This document shows positions 8,310 to 14,854 of a stretch of DNA of 15,587 nucleotides, piece by piece. Location of the stretch: positions 1 to 15,587 of the forward strand of contig CAYYJO010000046.1 in assembly GCA_964472265.1 (NCBI GenBank), written 5' to 3'. Source of the stretch: JAGNLA01 sp964472265. Lineage in GTDB: Bacteria; Caldisericota; Caldisericia; JAAYUI01. Both the position numbers and the translations under genes were made by a program. Position 1 is the first letter of the stretch. Each line of letters opens with the position of its first letter. The notes beneath the pieces are model-generated. The model worked only from the letters and a program-made list of their open reading frames with translations. It did not search any database and was not told the origin of the DNA.

Positions 8310-9593
8310 ATGAAGAAGCTCGGAATTCTAGTAGCACTCGTGGTGGCGGCAGGCGTCATAGGTATCGTAGGAACCAACTACACACAGGCAGGCGGAGGAT
8401 GGCAGGCATCGCATCCGGCAATCTGGAACAACCTTGTCATTGCACCGATAACCATGTCAGCAGGCGACACACACCGCTCAGCAATCTGCGGAATCAATAT
8501 TGAAAACGGCAACATCGAATGGAAGTACGAAGTCCCGGACAGAGTCTTCTCCTCGGCTTCCGTCGAAGGCGACAAGGTTTATATCGTTATTCCGCACCTC
8601 AAGTATCCGTACAGGTATCTTGCTTGTCTCAACGCCAAAACCGGCGAACTGATCAAGGAAGTGCCGTTTGAAAAGGCAACATACAACAGACCGCTCATCA
8701 GAGATGGCCTCATCTATATTGGAACCACCGGAATCTCACAGGGCAGAGGAACAATCGAATGCTACGACCTCGACCTCAACTTCAAGTGGATGTTTGAACA
8801 GATTTCATCAAACGACATGCTTGACGGCTGGGTTTATGGTCTCCCGGGCTATGAAGTAATCGATGGCAAGCCATGGCTTTTCATCGGCTCATACAACTCA
8901 AAGGTCATGCCAGTTGACGCAAAGACAGGCAAAGGCAAGCCATTGCTCTGGAAGAACACAAGCTTCCAGACAAACGGCTCAGGCCCGAACGATTTCTGGG
9001 GCGAAAAGAACCAGATTTTCCAGGCCGGCGGACCAATCGAAAATGACATCGTTGTTCAGGATGGCAAGATCTGGTTTGGTTGCATGGACGGATTTGCCTA
9101 TTGCCTCAACGCAAAAGACGGACAGAGGGTCTGGAAGTTCGAAGACACCAGGGATCCGAAAGACAACACAAAGGACAACGCAAAGATCGCAACAAACATT
9201 CGTTTCGCAAGGTCATCACCGCTCATCATCGGCGACAGCATGTTCATGGGTTCACAGGCCGTCATGGACAAAGGCAACGGCATGTACCTCATAAACGCAT
9301 CAACAGGCGCAGTTCAGGGATTCTTCAAGACCACCGACTATGTAAACGGCACACCGGTTCAGGTCGGAAACAACATCGTTTTCGGTTGTGACAACGGCAG
9401 CGTTTACTGCATCACCCAGCAGCTCACCGAAGTCTGGAAGACGCCGGTTGTGGGTAACCCAAGCTGCAAGCCACTCCTTGTAAATGACAAGCTCATCTTC
9501 TGCGTCAGGGAACCAGGCGGAGTTTTCCCACAGAAAGTCGTCTGCTTAAACACCTCAGGCCAGATTCAGTGGAAGACTGAACAGTTCAAATAA
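8310..9593 (+). CDS. Exported PQQ-like beta-propeller repeat protein, function unknown
   Basis: A 427-residue protein. Residues 1-27 are a signal peptide (MKK, hydrophobic core, likely cut after TQA). The rest is a run of propeller-blade repeats of the PQQ/quinoprotein type: alternating strands around units such as ICGINIENGNIEWKYEV, LACLNAKTGELIKEV, YCLNAKDGQRVWKFE, YLINASTGAVQGF and VVCLNTSGQIQWKTE, each giving 'xxLNxxTGxxxW'. No haem CxxCH motif and no dehydrogenase partner are visible, so a catalytic quinoprotein is not supported; a binding or scaffold role (BamB-like fold) is equally possible. The start is fixed by GGAGG 8 bases before the ATG. Codon use is strongly biased (Leu CTC, Asn AAC, Lys AAG), unlike the kdp genes and suggesting high expression. 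It stands alone, divergent from kdpA and closed by a terminator. Confidence 0.85.
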   Translation: MKKLGILVALVVAAGVIGIVGTNYTQAGGGWQASHPAIWNNLVIAPITMSAGDTHRSAICGINIENGNIEWKYEVPDRVFSSASVEGDKVYIVIPHLKYPYRYLACLNAKTGELIKEVPFEKATYNRPLIRDGLIYIGTTGISQGRGTIECYDLDLNFKWMFEQISSNDMLDGWVYGLPGYEVIDGKPWLFIGSYNSKVMPVDAKTGKGKPLLWKNTSFQTNGSGPNDFWGEKNQIFQAGGPIENDIVVQDGKIWFGCMDGFAYCLNAKDGQRVWKFEDTRDPKDNTKDNAKIATNIRFARSSPLIIGDSMFMGSQAVMDKGNGMYLINASTGAVQGFFKTTDYVNGTPVQVGNNIVFGCDNGSVYCITQQLTEVWKTPVVGNPSCKPLLVNDKLIFCVREPGGVFPQKVVCLNTSGQIQWKTEQFK

Positions 9594-9613
9594 GCAACAA
9601 CACAGCTACTAAC

Positions 9614-9646
9614 AAAGCCCGGATGCAAGTCCGGGCTTTTTCTTTT
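9614..9646 (+). terminator. Intrinsic terminator after the beta-propeller gene
   Basis: Perfect 10-bp stem AAAGCCCGGA / TCCGGGCTTT with a 6-base loop, then a T-rich run TTCTTTTTT. It lies about 20 bases after the stop codon. Confidence 0.9.
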
Positions 9647-9755
9647 TTGGTAAACGCCCGAACGAAACACGAAACATGCCTTTCGATGTGAAGAATGTAA
9701 ACAAAGATCAAGAGTCTCCGAAGTCGCACCGGCTTGCGCAAATTGTGAAAGTGGC

Positions 9756-9765
9756 NNNNNNNNNN
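9756..9765. other. Assembly gap (10 N)
   Basis: Ten undetermined bases between the beta-propeller terminator and the lipoprotein gene. The gap probably hides or disrupts the lipoprotein promoter, and its true length is unknown. The flanking stretch 9647-9784 holds no gene I can support. Confidence 0.95.
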
Positions 9766-9784
9766 AAAAAACAGGAGGCTGTGG

Positions 9785-10306
9785 ATGAAAAAGCTGGTGA
9801 TAATTATAGTTTTGCTACTTGGCGTCAGTTTCTTCGCAAGCTGCGGGGAACAGGCGACGACAAACGAGACACAGACAGACACAGAAACAGCGACTGAAAC
9901 GAAGACGGAGACAACCACTCCGCCAGCCGGTGAATTTGAAAAGTATGCTGAACTTGACTGGGTAAGAATCGGTGTTTTGAAAGGCTGGACAGAAACCATT
10001 GACGAGAGCCAGAAAACCATTTCCATTACGGACAACAATACCAGAATCGAGATAAGCTACACAATCTCCGACACACCCGAAAACTTTGAAAAATCGCAGG
10101 CTGCTGGCTCTTCAGGCAAGGTGACCACAGAAAAGGTTATGTACGGGAAAACCGAATTCATAAGGGATACAATCGAGTATGCCGGTTCGGTTATGGGCGT
10201 CAATCTTTACGCTCCGTATGCAAGCGACGGAACCTCAATTGTTTTCATCAATGGCCCACTCACGCCTGACATTGAAAAGATGCTTGGTTCGATCGAAATT
10301 AAATAA
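9785..10306 (+). CDS. Small Thr/Glu-rich lipoprotein, function unknown
   Basis: A 173-residue protein with a clear lipoprotein signal: KK at 2-3, hydrophobic core, and lipobox FASC with Cys20 as the lipid-modified residue. No Asp follows the Cys (it is Gly), so outer-membrane or surface placement is possible. Residues 22-48 are a low-complexity Thr/Glu/Lys linker. The rest (about 50-173) looks like a small globular domain with amphipathic strands, for example LDWVRIGVLKGWTETID and GTSIVFINGPLTPDIEKML. I do not recognise the domain. AGGAGG six bases before the ATG fixes the start. A terminator follows at once, so it is a single-gene unit, although the gap just upstream prevents certainty about a partner gene. 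Confidence 0.85.
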   Translation: MKKLVIIIVLLLGVSFFASCGEQATTNETQTDTETATETKTETTTPPAGEFEKYAELDWVRIGVLKGWTETIDESQKTISITDNNTRIEISYTISDTPENFEKSQAAGSSGKVTTEKVMYGKTEFIRDTIEYAGSVMGVNLYAPYASDGTSIVFINGPLTPDIEKMLGSIEIK

Positions 10307-10330
10307 TCGCCGATAAATATTTCAGCAACA

Positions 10331-10360
10331 AAAAAGCCCTGGTTTTGCCAGGGCTTTTTC
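10331..10360. terminator. Bidirectional intrinsic terminator
   Basis: Stem GCCCTGG / CCAGGGC with a 5-base loop, an A-run before it and a T-run after it, so it works in both directions. It closes the lipoprotein gene from the left and the M1-like/microprotein unit from the right. Confidence 0.88.
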
Positions 10361-10459
10361 TCACCGGTTTTTTTTGATTGCCAGCAGTATCGTCAGCACC
10401 AGGGCTGCCAGCGCCAGAACGCCTATCAGCCCCAGTCTGGTGTAGTCAACAGCTGTCAT
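10361..10459 (-). CDS. 32-residue single-span membrane peptide, coupled to the M1-like gene
   Basis: A short frame on the minus strand encodes a 32-residue peptide: a short polar head (MTAVDYTR), one strong membrane helix of about 20 residues (LGLIGVLALAALVLTILLAI) and a basic tail KKNR. By the positive-inside rule the N-terminus faces out and the tail lies in the cytoplasm. Its ATG overlaps the TGA of the upstream M1-like gene as ATGA, the classic sign of translational coupling, and its own TGA touches the shared terminator. I do not recognise a family. It could be a membrane anchor or partner for the exported M1-like protein. Position and composition, not homology, make the case that it is real. 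Confidence 0.65.
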   Translation of the reverse strand: MTAVDYTRLGLIGVLALAALVLTILLAIKKNR

Positions 10460-13209
10460 TTGTTGACGTCAAAGACAACAGTTGGGATTGAATAATTAAG
10501 GTTGCCCCTCTTGTCCAGAGCGTAGAATTTAACGCTGTGCCTGCCAGACTTCAGACCCTTGAGGATCGCTCTTGTGCCCTTCACAAAGCTGGTCACGTCT
10601 CCGCTGTCTACTTTCCAGGCGAATGTGATGTCGGCTGCAAATGTTTCATTGTCTCTTGCATCCCAGTCGATCACAACATCCTGGCCTGACGGAACCTGTT
10701 TCGGTGGGTTTTTGAAGGTCATAATCGGAGGCTCAAGCTCACCCCTGAAATCGTACTTGAGGATTCGTTTATAAGTGGCCATTTCAGTCTGGGCTTCGAT
10801 TGTGATGGTGTCGGCGAGGAACTCTGAGCCCCTGAGCACCGAGATCTGCGTGTCAAATTCACCCTTTTGAATGAAGATTTTTTGTGGTTTTGTTCCGAAT
10901 ACCTGGTAGTTCTTTGGGTTGTATGTCACTTCAAGGTCGACGTTGGATGTGCCTGTCAGGTTGTAGTCGTTTTCAAACATTTCGGCCATGTTTGAGGTTT
11001 CGGCAGATTTCCAGCTGATCATCGGAACCAATGGCGGTCTCCAGGCGTTTGTGTTGTACTTGTGGAACCATCCCTTTGCGTGCTCGCCCAGCTGGAGGTT
11101 TCTTGTGTAGTAGTCATAGGGAAGGTTGTGTGGGTCGTAGTTGTCGTCGCTCCAGAAATACTCGTCAGCCAACAGTCCTCTCCACGGGTTTTCCGGGTTC
11201 GGGCAGTAATACGTTCCTTCCCTGTGGTCGCCGTGAACGAATGGATCCCTCTGGCCAAGCATGTAATTTACGAATGAAAGTGGGGTTTTGCCTTCGAGAT
11301 AGGCAAGAACCCTGTTGCATCCAGTGCATCCGATGGCGATGATGTTGTAGTTTTTCAAATCATCGGTTGTGACTTCGTTGTCGCTGACTACTTTGACGTC
11401 AAGCTTGAACTCTTTCCTGAATATGTTTTTGTAGAGGGTCGATCTGTCCTTTACGGCCTTTTCAAACTTTTCGTTGCCCTGAAGTGTTCCTTCGATGATT
11501 ATGAAGTTGCCTGTCAGGTAGAAGAAGTTGTTTATTGGGCCATTCAAAAGCGAGTTGACCTTTGAGTCGTCGTTGAGCATGTAGCCTTCAGGTCTGTTTA
11601 TTTTTGCACCTACCGGCTTTTTTTCTGAGGTCATTATTTTTTCAAGCTCTTTGTTTTCGGTTGTCCATTCAAACTGGGTTGATGACATGTCAGAGTAGAT
11701 GACGTCGATTCTGAATGGCATTGTGATGGCGCTCTTGTTTTCGAGTCTGATTTTGAAGCGGTAGGGCTTTTCGCCTGGAAGCAGCGTGAAATCTATGTTG
11801 TATGTCATTCTTCCGGTCTGCTTGACCCATTGTTCGAAGAACCAGGTGATCTTTTTGCCTGAGGCTTTTGTCATTTCGGCGTCGAGATCGGCAAGGGTGG
11901 CAAATTTGCCGGCGAGCCTGCCTGCGTAATTCTTGAGAGCCTTGTAGAATGCCGAATCTCCGACCACCTGTCTGAGCATGTGGTAGACGAGCGGGCCTTT
12001 GCCTTTGAAGTAGATGTCGAGAACATCCTCTTTGACAAACGTTGTCAGGGGAACTTCTTCTTCGGGTTTTATCTTGTCGTAGAAAAGTTTTCTTGCCTCT
12101 CGGAGCTGGTCGATGAGTTTTTCCTCGCCATCCCTGTCCTCAAGGTAAAGCATGCTTGAGTACTTGGCAAGCGAGATGTTGAGGAAGTCAGCTTCAGGAC
12201 CGATTCCGTAAACAGTGCCACCCCACCATGAGGCGGCAACCCTTTCGGCGAGGAACTCGGCGTCTGTGATTGAAATCTCTTTTTTATCGGTAGTCTCGCC
12301 CAAATTCTTTTTCTCTTCGTCTTTCTTGGCTGCATCGGCAAACTGTCTGTTGGGGATGAAGAGCATGCCCTTTTCTCCGGTTGCGATTTTGAATTTGTCT
12401 GGCATCTCGCAGATGATGTAGGATTGTGGAGCTGGCGTGCCAAAGTTTTTTTCGAAGAAAGTGAGTTCCTTGAAAATCTCCTCGCCGATTTTTCTTCCGA
12501 AGATTTCGTGCTCTTTTGTTCCAAAGAATGAGGCTTTCATTGATATTTTTGGGTCTGTAATCTCGAAGGTGTTGAACGGCCCTGCAACGATGTGGTAATA
12601 AAAAGCGGGATCGCGGATTTCGAGAATGTGAAGCTGCTGTCTCTTGTCCTGAGATAGTGTTTTCTTGACCACGTCATAGCTGGCAACGAGCCAGTTGAGC
12701 GGAGTGAAAACCTGAATCTTCATGGTCACAACGTCGGAGTAGCCCTGAGTGATTGTGGTCTGTGTGACCGGATACCACCACTGGTAGAGGTAAAAGCCTT
12801 CTCTGCCGATGTAGTTCCATTGCCTGCCAGGATATTCAATGCCCTTGAGGAGGGCGTAGTAATGCAGCTTGAGAACAAATGATTTGCCAGCTTTTGCGTA
12901 TACCGGAATTGTCAGCTGATCCTTGTTCTGCTTGAAATCCAGGATTCCCTCGACGTTGTCCATCTTGAAGACCGGGTCGTAATAGAGGTTGACTGAAGTC
13001 AGATCGACATTTGGCTTGATTGTGACGTCGCACTCAATCTTGACAGTCTGCTCATCAACGTTTGGCTCGACGATGATGTTGTACTCTGTGATTGAGTAGT
13101 TGGACTTTATTCCTGCGGCAAAAGCGTTTTGGGATTTGGTTGGAAGTTGGAAAACGGAAACAGTCACTACAAGACAGACAGCAAGACGCACAAGATTCCT
13201 GAAGTTCAT
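10456..13209 (-). CDS. Exported M1-aminopeptidase-like protein without zinc site (pseudoenzyme)
   Basis: 917 residues from the ATG at 13209, which has GAGGTG about 5 bases upstream; a frame extension to 13257 has no ribosome site. Residues 1-32 are a signal peptide, cut near AFA. Residues about 35-500 follow the M1 (gluzincin aminopeptidase) plan: a beta-rich N-terminal domain, then the catalytic region and the later signature VYHMLRQVVGDSAFYKAL...WFFEQWVKQTGRM. The zinc motif HExxH-x18-E is gone: ERVAASWWG (322-330) sits where HELAHQWWG is expected, and Ile345 in LNISLAKY occupies the position of the third ligand Glu. GAMEN is also absent. The C-terminal half holds an unrecognised region with CTGC and many aromatic residues, ending in Ig-like strands (last 100 residues). 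A non-catalytic binding or scaffold role is inferred. Confidence 0.82.
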   Translation of the reverse strand: MNFRNLVRLAVCLVVTVSVFQLPTKSQNAFAAGIKSNYSITEYNIIVEPNVDEQTVKIECDVTIKPNVDLTSVNLYYDPVFKMDNVEGILDFKQNKDQLTIPVYAKAGKSFVLKLHYYALLKGIEYPGRQWNYIGREGFYLYQWWYPVTQTTITQGYSDVVTMKIQVFTPLNWLVASYDVVKKTLSQDKRQQLHILEIRDPAFYYHIVAGPFNTFEITDPKISMKASFFGTKEHEIFGRKIGEEIFKELTFFEKNFGTPAPQSYIICEMPDKFKIATGEKGMLFIPNRQFADAAKKDEEKKNLGETTDKKEISITDAEFLAERVAASWWGGTVYGIGPEADFLNISLAKYSSMLYLEDRDGEEKLIDQLREARKLFYDKIKPEEEVPLTTFVKEDVLDIYFKGKGPLVYHMLRQVVGDSAFYKALKNYAGRLAGKFATLADLDAEMTKASGKKITWFFEQWVKQTGRMTYNIDFTLLPGEKPYRFKIRLENKSAITMPFRIDVIYSDMSSTQFEWTTENKELEKIMTSEKKPVGAKINRPEGYMLNDDSKVNSLLNGPINNFFYLTGNFIIIEGTLQGNEKFEKAVKDRSTLYKNIFRKEFKLDVKVVSDNEVTTDDLKNYNIIAIGCTGCNRVLAYLEGKTPLSFVNYMLGQRDPFVHGDHREGTYYCPNPENPWRGLLADEYFWSDDNYDPHNLPYDYYTRNLQLGEHAKGWFHKYNTNAWRPPLVPMISWKSAETSNMAEMFENDYNLTGTSNVDLEVTYNPKNYQVFGTKPQKIFIQKGEFDTQISVLRGSEFLADTITIEAQTEMATYKRILKYDFRGELEPPIMTFKNPPKQVPSGQDVVIDWDARDNETFAADITFAWKVDSGDVTSFVKGTRAILKGLKSGRHSVKFYALDKRGNLNYSIPTVVFDVNK

Positions 13210-13239
13210 AAACACCTCTTTTGAGCAATCATTATATAA

Positions 13240-13267
13240 AGTATAAATCAAGGCCATTTCCAGTCAA
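13240..13267 (-). promoter_or_regulatory. Putative promoter of the M1-like gene
   Basis: Minus strand: TTGACT (13267-13262), 16-base spacer, TATACT (13245-13240). A second TATAAT lies at 13236-13231 but has no -35 at a proper distance. The ATG is about 30 bases downstream. Confidence 0.5.
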
Positions 13268-13293
13268 TAAGACTGCAGGCAGGTTTAAAAATG

Positions 13294-13324
13294 CAAACAA
13301 AAAGGCGGAGGGTTAGCCTCCGCC
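13294..13324 (-). terminator. Intrinsic terminator of the Gly/Pro/Asn-rich membrane protein gene
   Basis: Perfect 8-bp stem GGCGGAGG / CCTCCGCC with a 5-base loop; on the minus strand it is followed by TTTTTGTTTG. It lies 30 bases after the stop at 13354. Confidence 0.9.
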
Positions 13325-13353
13325 CTGTCTGGAATTCTGGTGCTTGTCCTAGA

Positions 13354-13950
13354 TCACGGTACTCTTGTGGTTCCCTGGTTTGGGATGCCCTGATTTGGCA
13401 TGCTCTGACCCGGGTTTGTTGGATTTGGCATACCTGGATTCTGATTGTTTCCACCCTGGTTTGGGGTCTTTGGGTTGTTCTGGTTGCCTGGAGTGCTTGG
13501 AGTGCCCTGATTTGGTGCCTGATTTGGTGAGCCAGGATTGTTCGGAGTCTGCCCGTTGAATGGGCATTCACCGTTGTTCTGACCCCAAGGCATCATCTGC
13601 CCCTGACCCTGCTGCTGCCTGCCGTTTGGCTGGCGATCCGTGCGATCATTGCCACCGAAATCGTTTCCGTTTCCGAAGCGTCCCTGTCCGCGATCCATCA
13701 TCTGGCCGCCCATTCTGTCGCCCATCTGTCTGCCCATTGCCATGTCGCCACCACGACCACCGAAACCGCCCATTGGGCCTCCGGCAACCATGAAAAGCGG
13801 TGCTGCAAGAACTGTGAGGACAAGCAGTCCTGAAAGAACGAAACCAACCATCTTCATCCATGTCTGATCAGCTCTGAGTGCCTTTATCACGATGAAATAG
13901 GCGAGGCAGAGGAGGAGAACCGCAACGATCGATATTGTCAAAAGTGTCAT
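13354..13950 (-). CDS. Two-helix membrane protein with Gly/Asn/Pro-rich tail (paralogue A)
   Basis: A 198-residue protein I do not recognise. Two membrane helices (about 3-23 and 34-56) are joined by a short basic loop (IKALRADQTWMK). This predicts an outside N-terminus, a loop in the cytoplasm and a long tail outside. The tail is Gly/Met/Arg-rich (57-120), carries MMPWGQNNGECP (119-130) with its only tail Cys, then runs to the end as low-complexity Asn/Pro/Gln/Gly (PNQG-like units). The membrane part and the GECP motif match the two genes upstream on the same strand (14207-14725 and 14855-15427), but the C-terminal helical segment those share is missing here. AGGAGG nine bases before the ATG fixes the start. 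It has its own promoter with a dyad and its own terminator, so it is a single-gene unit. Confidence 0.82.
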   Translation of the reverse strand: MTLLTISIVAVLLLCLAYFIVIKALRADQTWMKMVGFVLSGLLVLTVLAAPLFMVAGGPMGGFGGRGGDMAMGRQMGDRMGGQMMDRGQGRFGNGNDFGGNDRTDRQPNGRQQQGQGQMMPWGQNNGECPFNGQTPNNPGSPNQAPNQGTPSTPGNQNNPKTPNQGGNNQNPGMPNPTNPGQSMPNQGIPNQGTTRVP

Positions 13951-13976
13951 CTTTTATGACCTCCTTAATGGACATC

Positions 13977-14004
13977 AATCTACTACATCCTGTCGTATAG
14001 TCAA
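13977..14004 (-). promoter_or_regulatory. Promoter with operator-like dyad before paralogue A
   Basis: Minus strand: TTGACT (14004-13999), 16-base spacer, TAGATT (13982-13977). Inside lies the dyad TACTAC-N5-GTCGTA (13981-13997 on the plus strand), covering the spacer and the edge of the -10, where a bound repressor would block RNA polymerase. Confidence 0.55.
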
Positions 14005-14021
14005 CAGGCTAGAGTTAAATT

Positions 14022-14042
14022 TCTACTAATAGTTATAGTAGA
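14022..14042. repeat. Inverted repeat TCTACTA-N7-TAGTAGA
   Basis: A perfect 7-bp inverted repeat with a 7-base centre, about 20 bases upstream of the -35 of paralogue A. Its core (TACTAA-N5-ATAGTA) has the same layout as the dyads in the promoters, so it may be an auxiliary operator. Confidence 0.4.
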
Positions 14043-14163
14043 TGGATTAAATCAAGTCTAGCAAAGTATTTGTTTGATTTTTGGCTTCTATCGGTTGGGT
14101 TTCTTGAAGAGACTGAGCTTCCGAAAGGATTTGTTTGAATCCTGCACCTGTTCCTGAAAATAT

Positions 14164-14191
14164 AAAAAGCCGGTCATTTGACCGGCTTTTT
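14164..14191. terminator. Intrinsic terminator after paralogue B
   Basis: Perfect 9-bp stem AGCCGGTCA / TGACCGGCT, with an A-run on one side and a T-run on the other. It lies about 15 bases after the stop of the minus-strand gene ending at 14207. Confidence 0.9.
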
Positions 14192-14206
14192 ATCATCAAA
14201 CCTTGT

Positions 14207-14725
14207 TTATTTTGCGAGAGCGTCTTTGAGCTTGCCAAGAAGATCAGGATTTGCCTTTACTTTGTCTGCAAATGCTTTGATGTTGGCGTCATTGCCCTTC
14301 ATCAGGTCAACGGCTCTCTCCCAGATTGGCATCTGGAATGTTGTTGTGGTTTTATCGCCTGACTTCAGTTCCGGTGCTGCCTTTCCGTCGGTTGTGATCA
14401 AGACATCCGCTTTTCCGTCGGTCATCACCGGGCATTCGCCTGCGTTTCCATTGAACCACATCATGTTCGGTCCGCCAACGCCTGCACCCCTGACGAGCAT
14501 TTTCCTGTTGAAGGTGCCATTGCCATCGCAACAGGCCATACCACCCTTGTTCCTGCACATCATCATGCAGACAGGTGCGCACAGAACTGTGAGGATGAGC
14601 AGTCCGACGAGAACGAATCCGACTATCTTCAACGCAATAACTTCCTGCTTCCAGGCCTTAATGAAAATGAAGTATGCAAGGCAGAGCACCAGTATCAGTC
14701 CAAAAAACATTGCTCCAATCATCAT
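14207..14725 (-). CDS. Two-helix Cys-rich membrane protein (paralogue B)
   Basis: 172 residues, not recognised. Helix 1 (about 3-23, LCLAYFIFIKA) and helix 2 (about 34-56, GFVLVGLLILTVLCAP) match the two neighbouring paralogues nearly position for position. Seven Cys in all, five of them clustered after helix 2 (49, 53, 57, 65, 66) among Met residues, then MMWFNGNAGECP (88-99, Cys98). The C-terminal part ends in an amphipathic helix, FADKVKANPDLLGKLKDALAK (from 152), also found in paralogue C. The Cys/Met cluster could bind a soft metal; this is inference. Topology predicts the tail outside the membrane. AGGAGG nine bases before ATGATG fixes the start at 14725; a frame extension to 14791 would run through the promoter. 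Single-gene unit with its own dyad-bearing promoter and terminator. Confidence 0.82.
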   Translation of the reverse strand: MMIGAMFFGLILVLCLAYFIFIKAWKQEVIALKIVGFVLVGLLILTVLCAPVCMMMCRNKGGMACCDGNGTFNRKMLVRGAGVGGPNMMWFNGNAGECPVMTDGKADVLITTDGKAAPELKSGDKTTTTFQMPIWERAVDLMKGNDANIKAFADKVKANPDLLGKLKDALAK

Positions 14726-14754
14726 CTTTCCAAACCTCCTTATGGTCTGATAAA

Positions 14755-14784
14755 ATTCTACTACGTAAAGTCGTAAAATGTCAA
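14755..14784 (-). promoter_or_regulatory. Promoter with operator-like dyad before paralogue B
   Basis: Minus strand: TTGACA (14784-14779), 18-base spacer, TAGAAT (14760-14755). The dyad TACTAC-N5-GTCGTA (14759-14775 on the plus strand) fills the spacer and touches the -10, with the same half-sites and spacing as at 13981-13997. Confidence 0.6.
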
Positions 14785-14794
14785 TACCCAAAAC

Positions 14795-14826
14795 AAAAAC
14801 AGGGCAGATGATCTGCCCTGTTTTTG
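14795..14826. terminator. Intrinsic terminator after paralogue C
   Basis: Long perfect inverted repeat CAGGGCAGAT / ATCTGCCCTG with one central base (in RNA, about 7 bp with a 7-base loop), flanked by A- and T-runs on both sides. It lies about 30 bases after the stop at 14855. Confidence 0.9.
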
Positions 14827-14854
14827 TGCGATTAACCAGAAGGTTTGGGATTTG

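Noticed and set aside
9586..10038. Minus-strand open frame crossing the assembly gap
   Set aside because: It runs through undetermined bases and opposes the lipoprotein gene, which has a good ribosome site and lipobox.
13380..13560. Repetitive DNA as a CRISPR array or tandem repeat element
   Set aside because: The repeats are imperfect, in frame, and explained by the low-complexity tail of the encoded protein.
13981..13997. Dyad as a classical CopY or BlaI box
   Set aside because: Those boxes need TACA-N2-TGTA-like cores; here the half-sites are TAC and GTC separated by five bases, and the second copy lacks the ACA/TGT core altogether.
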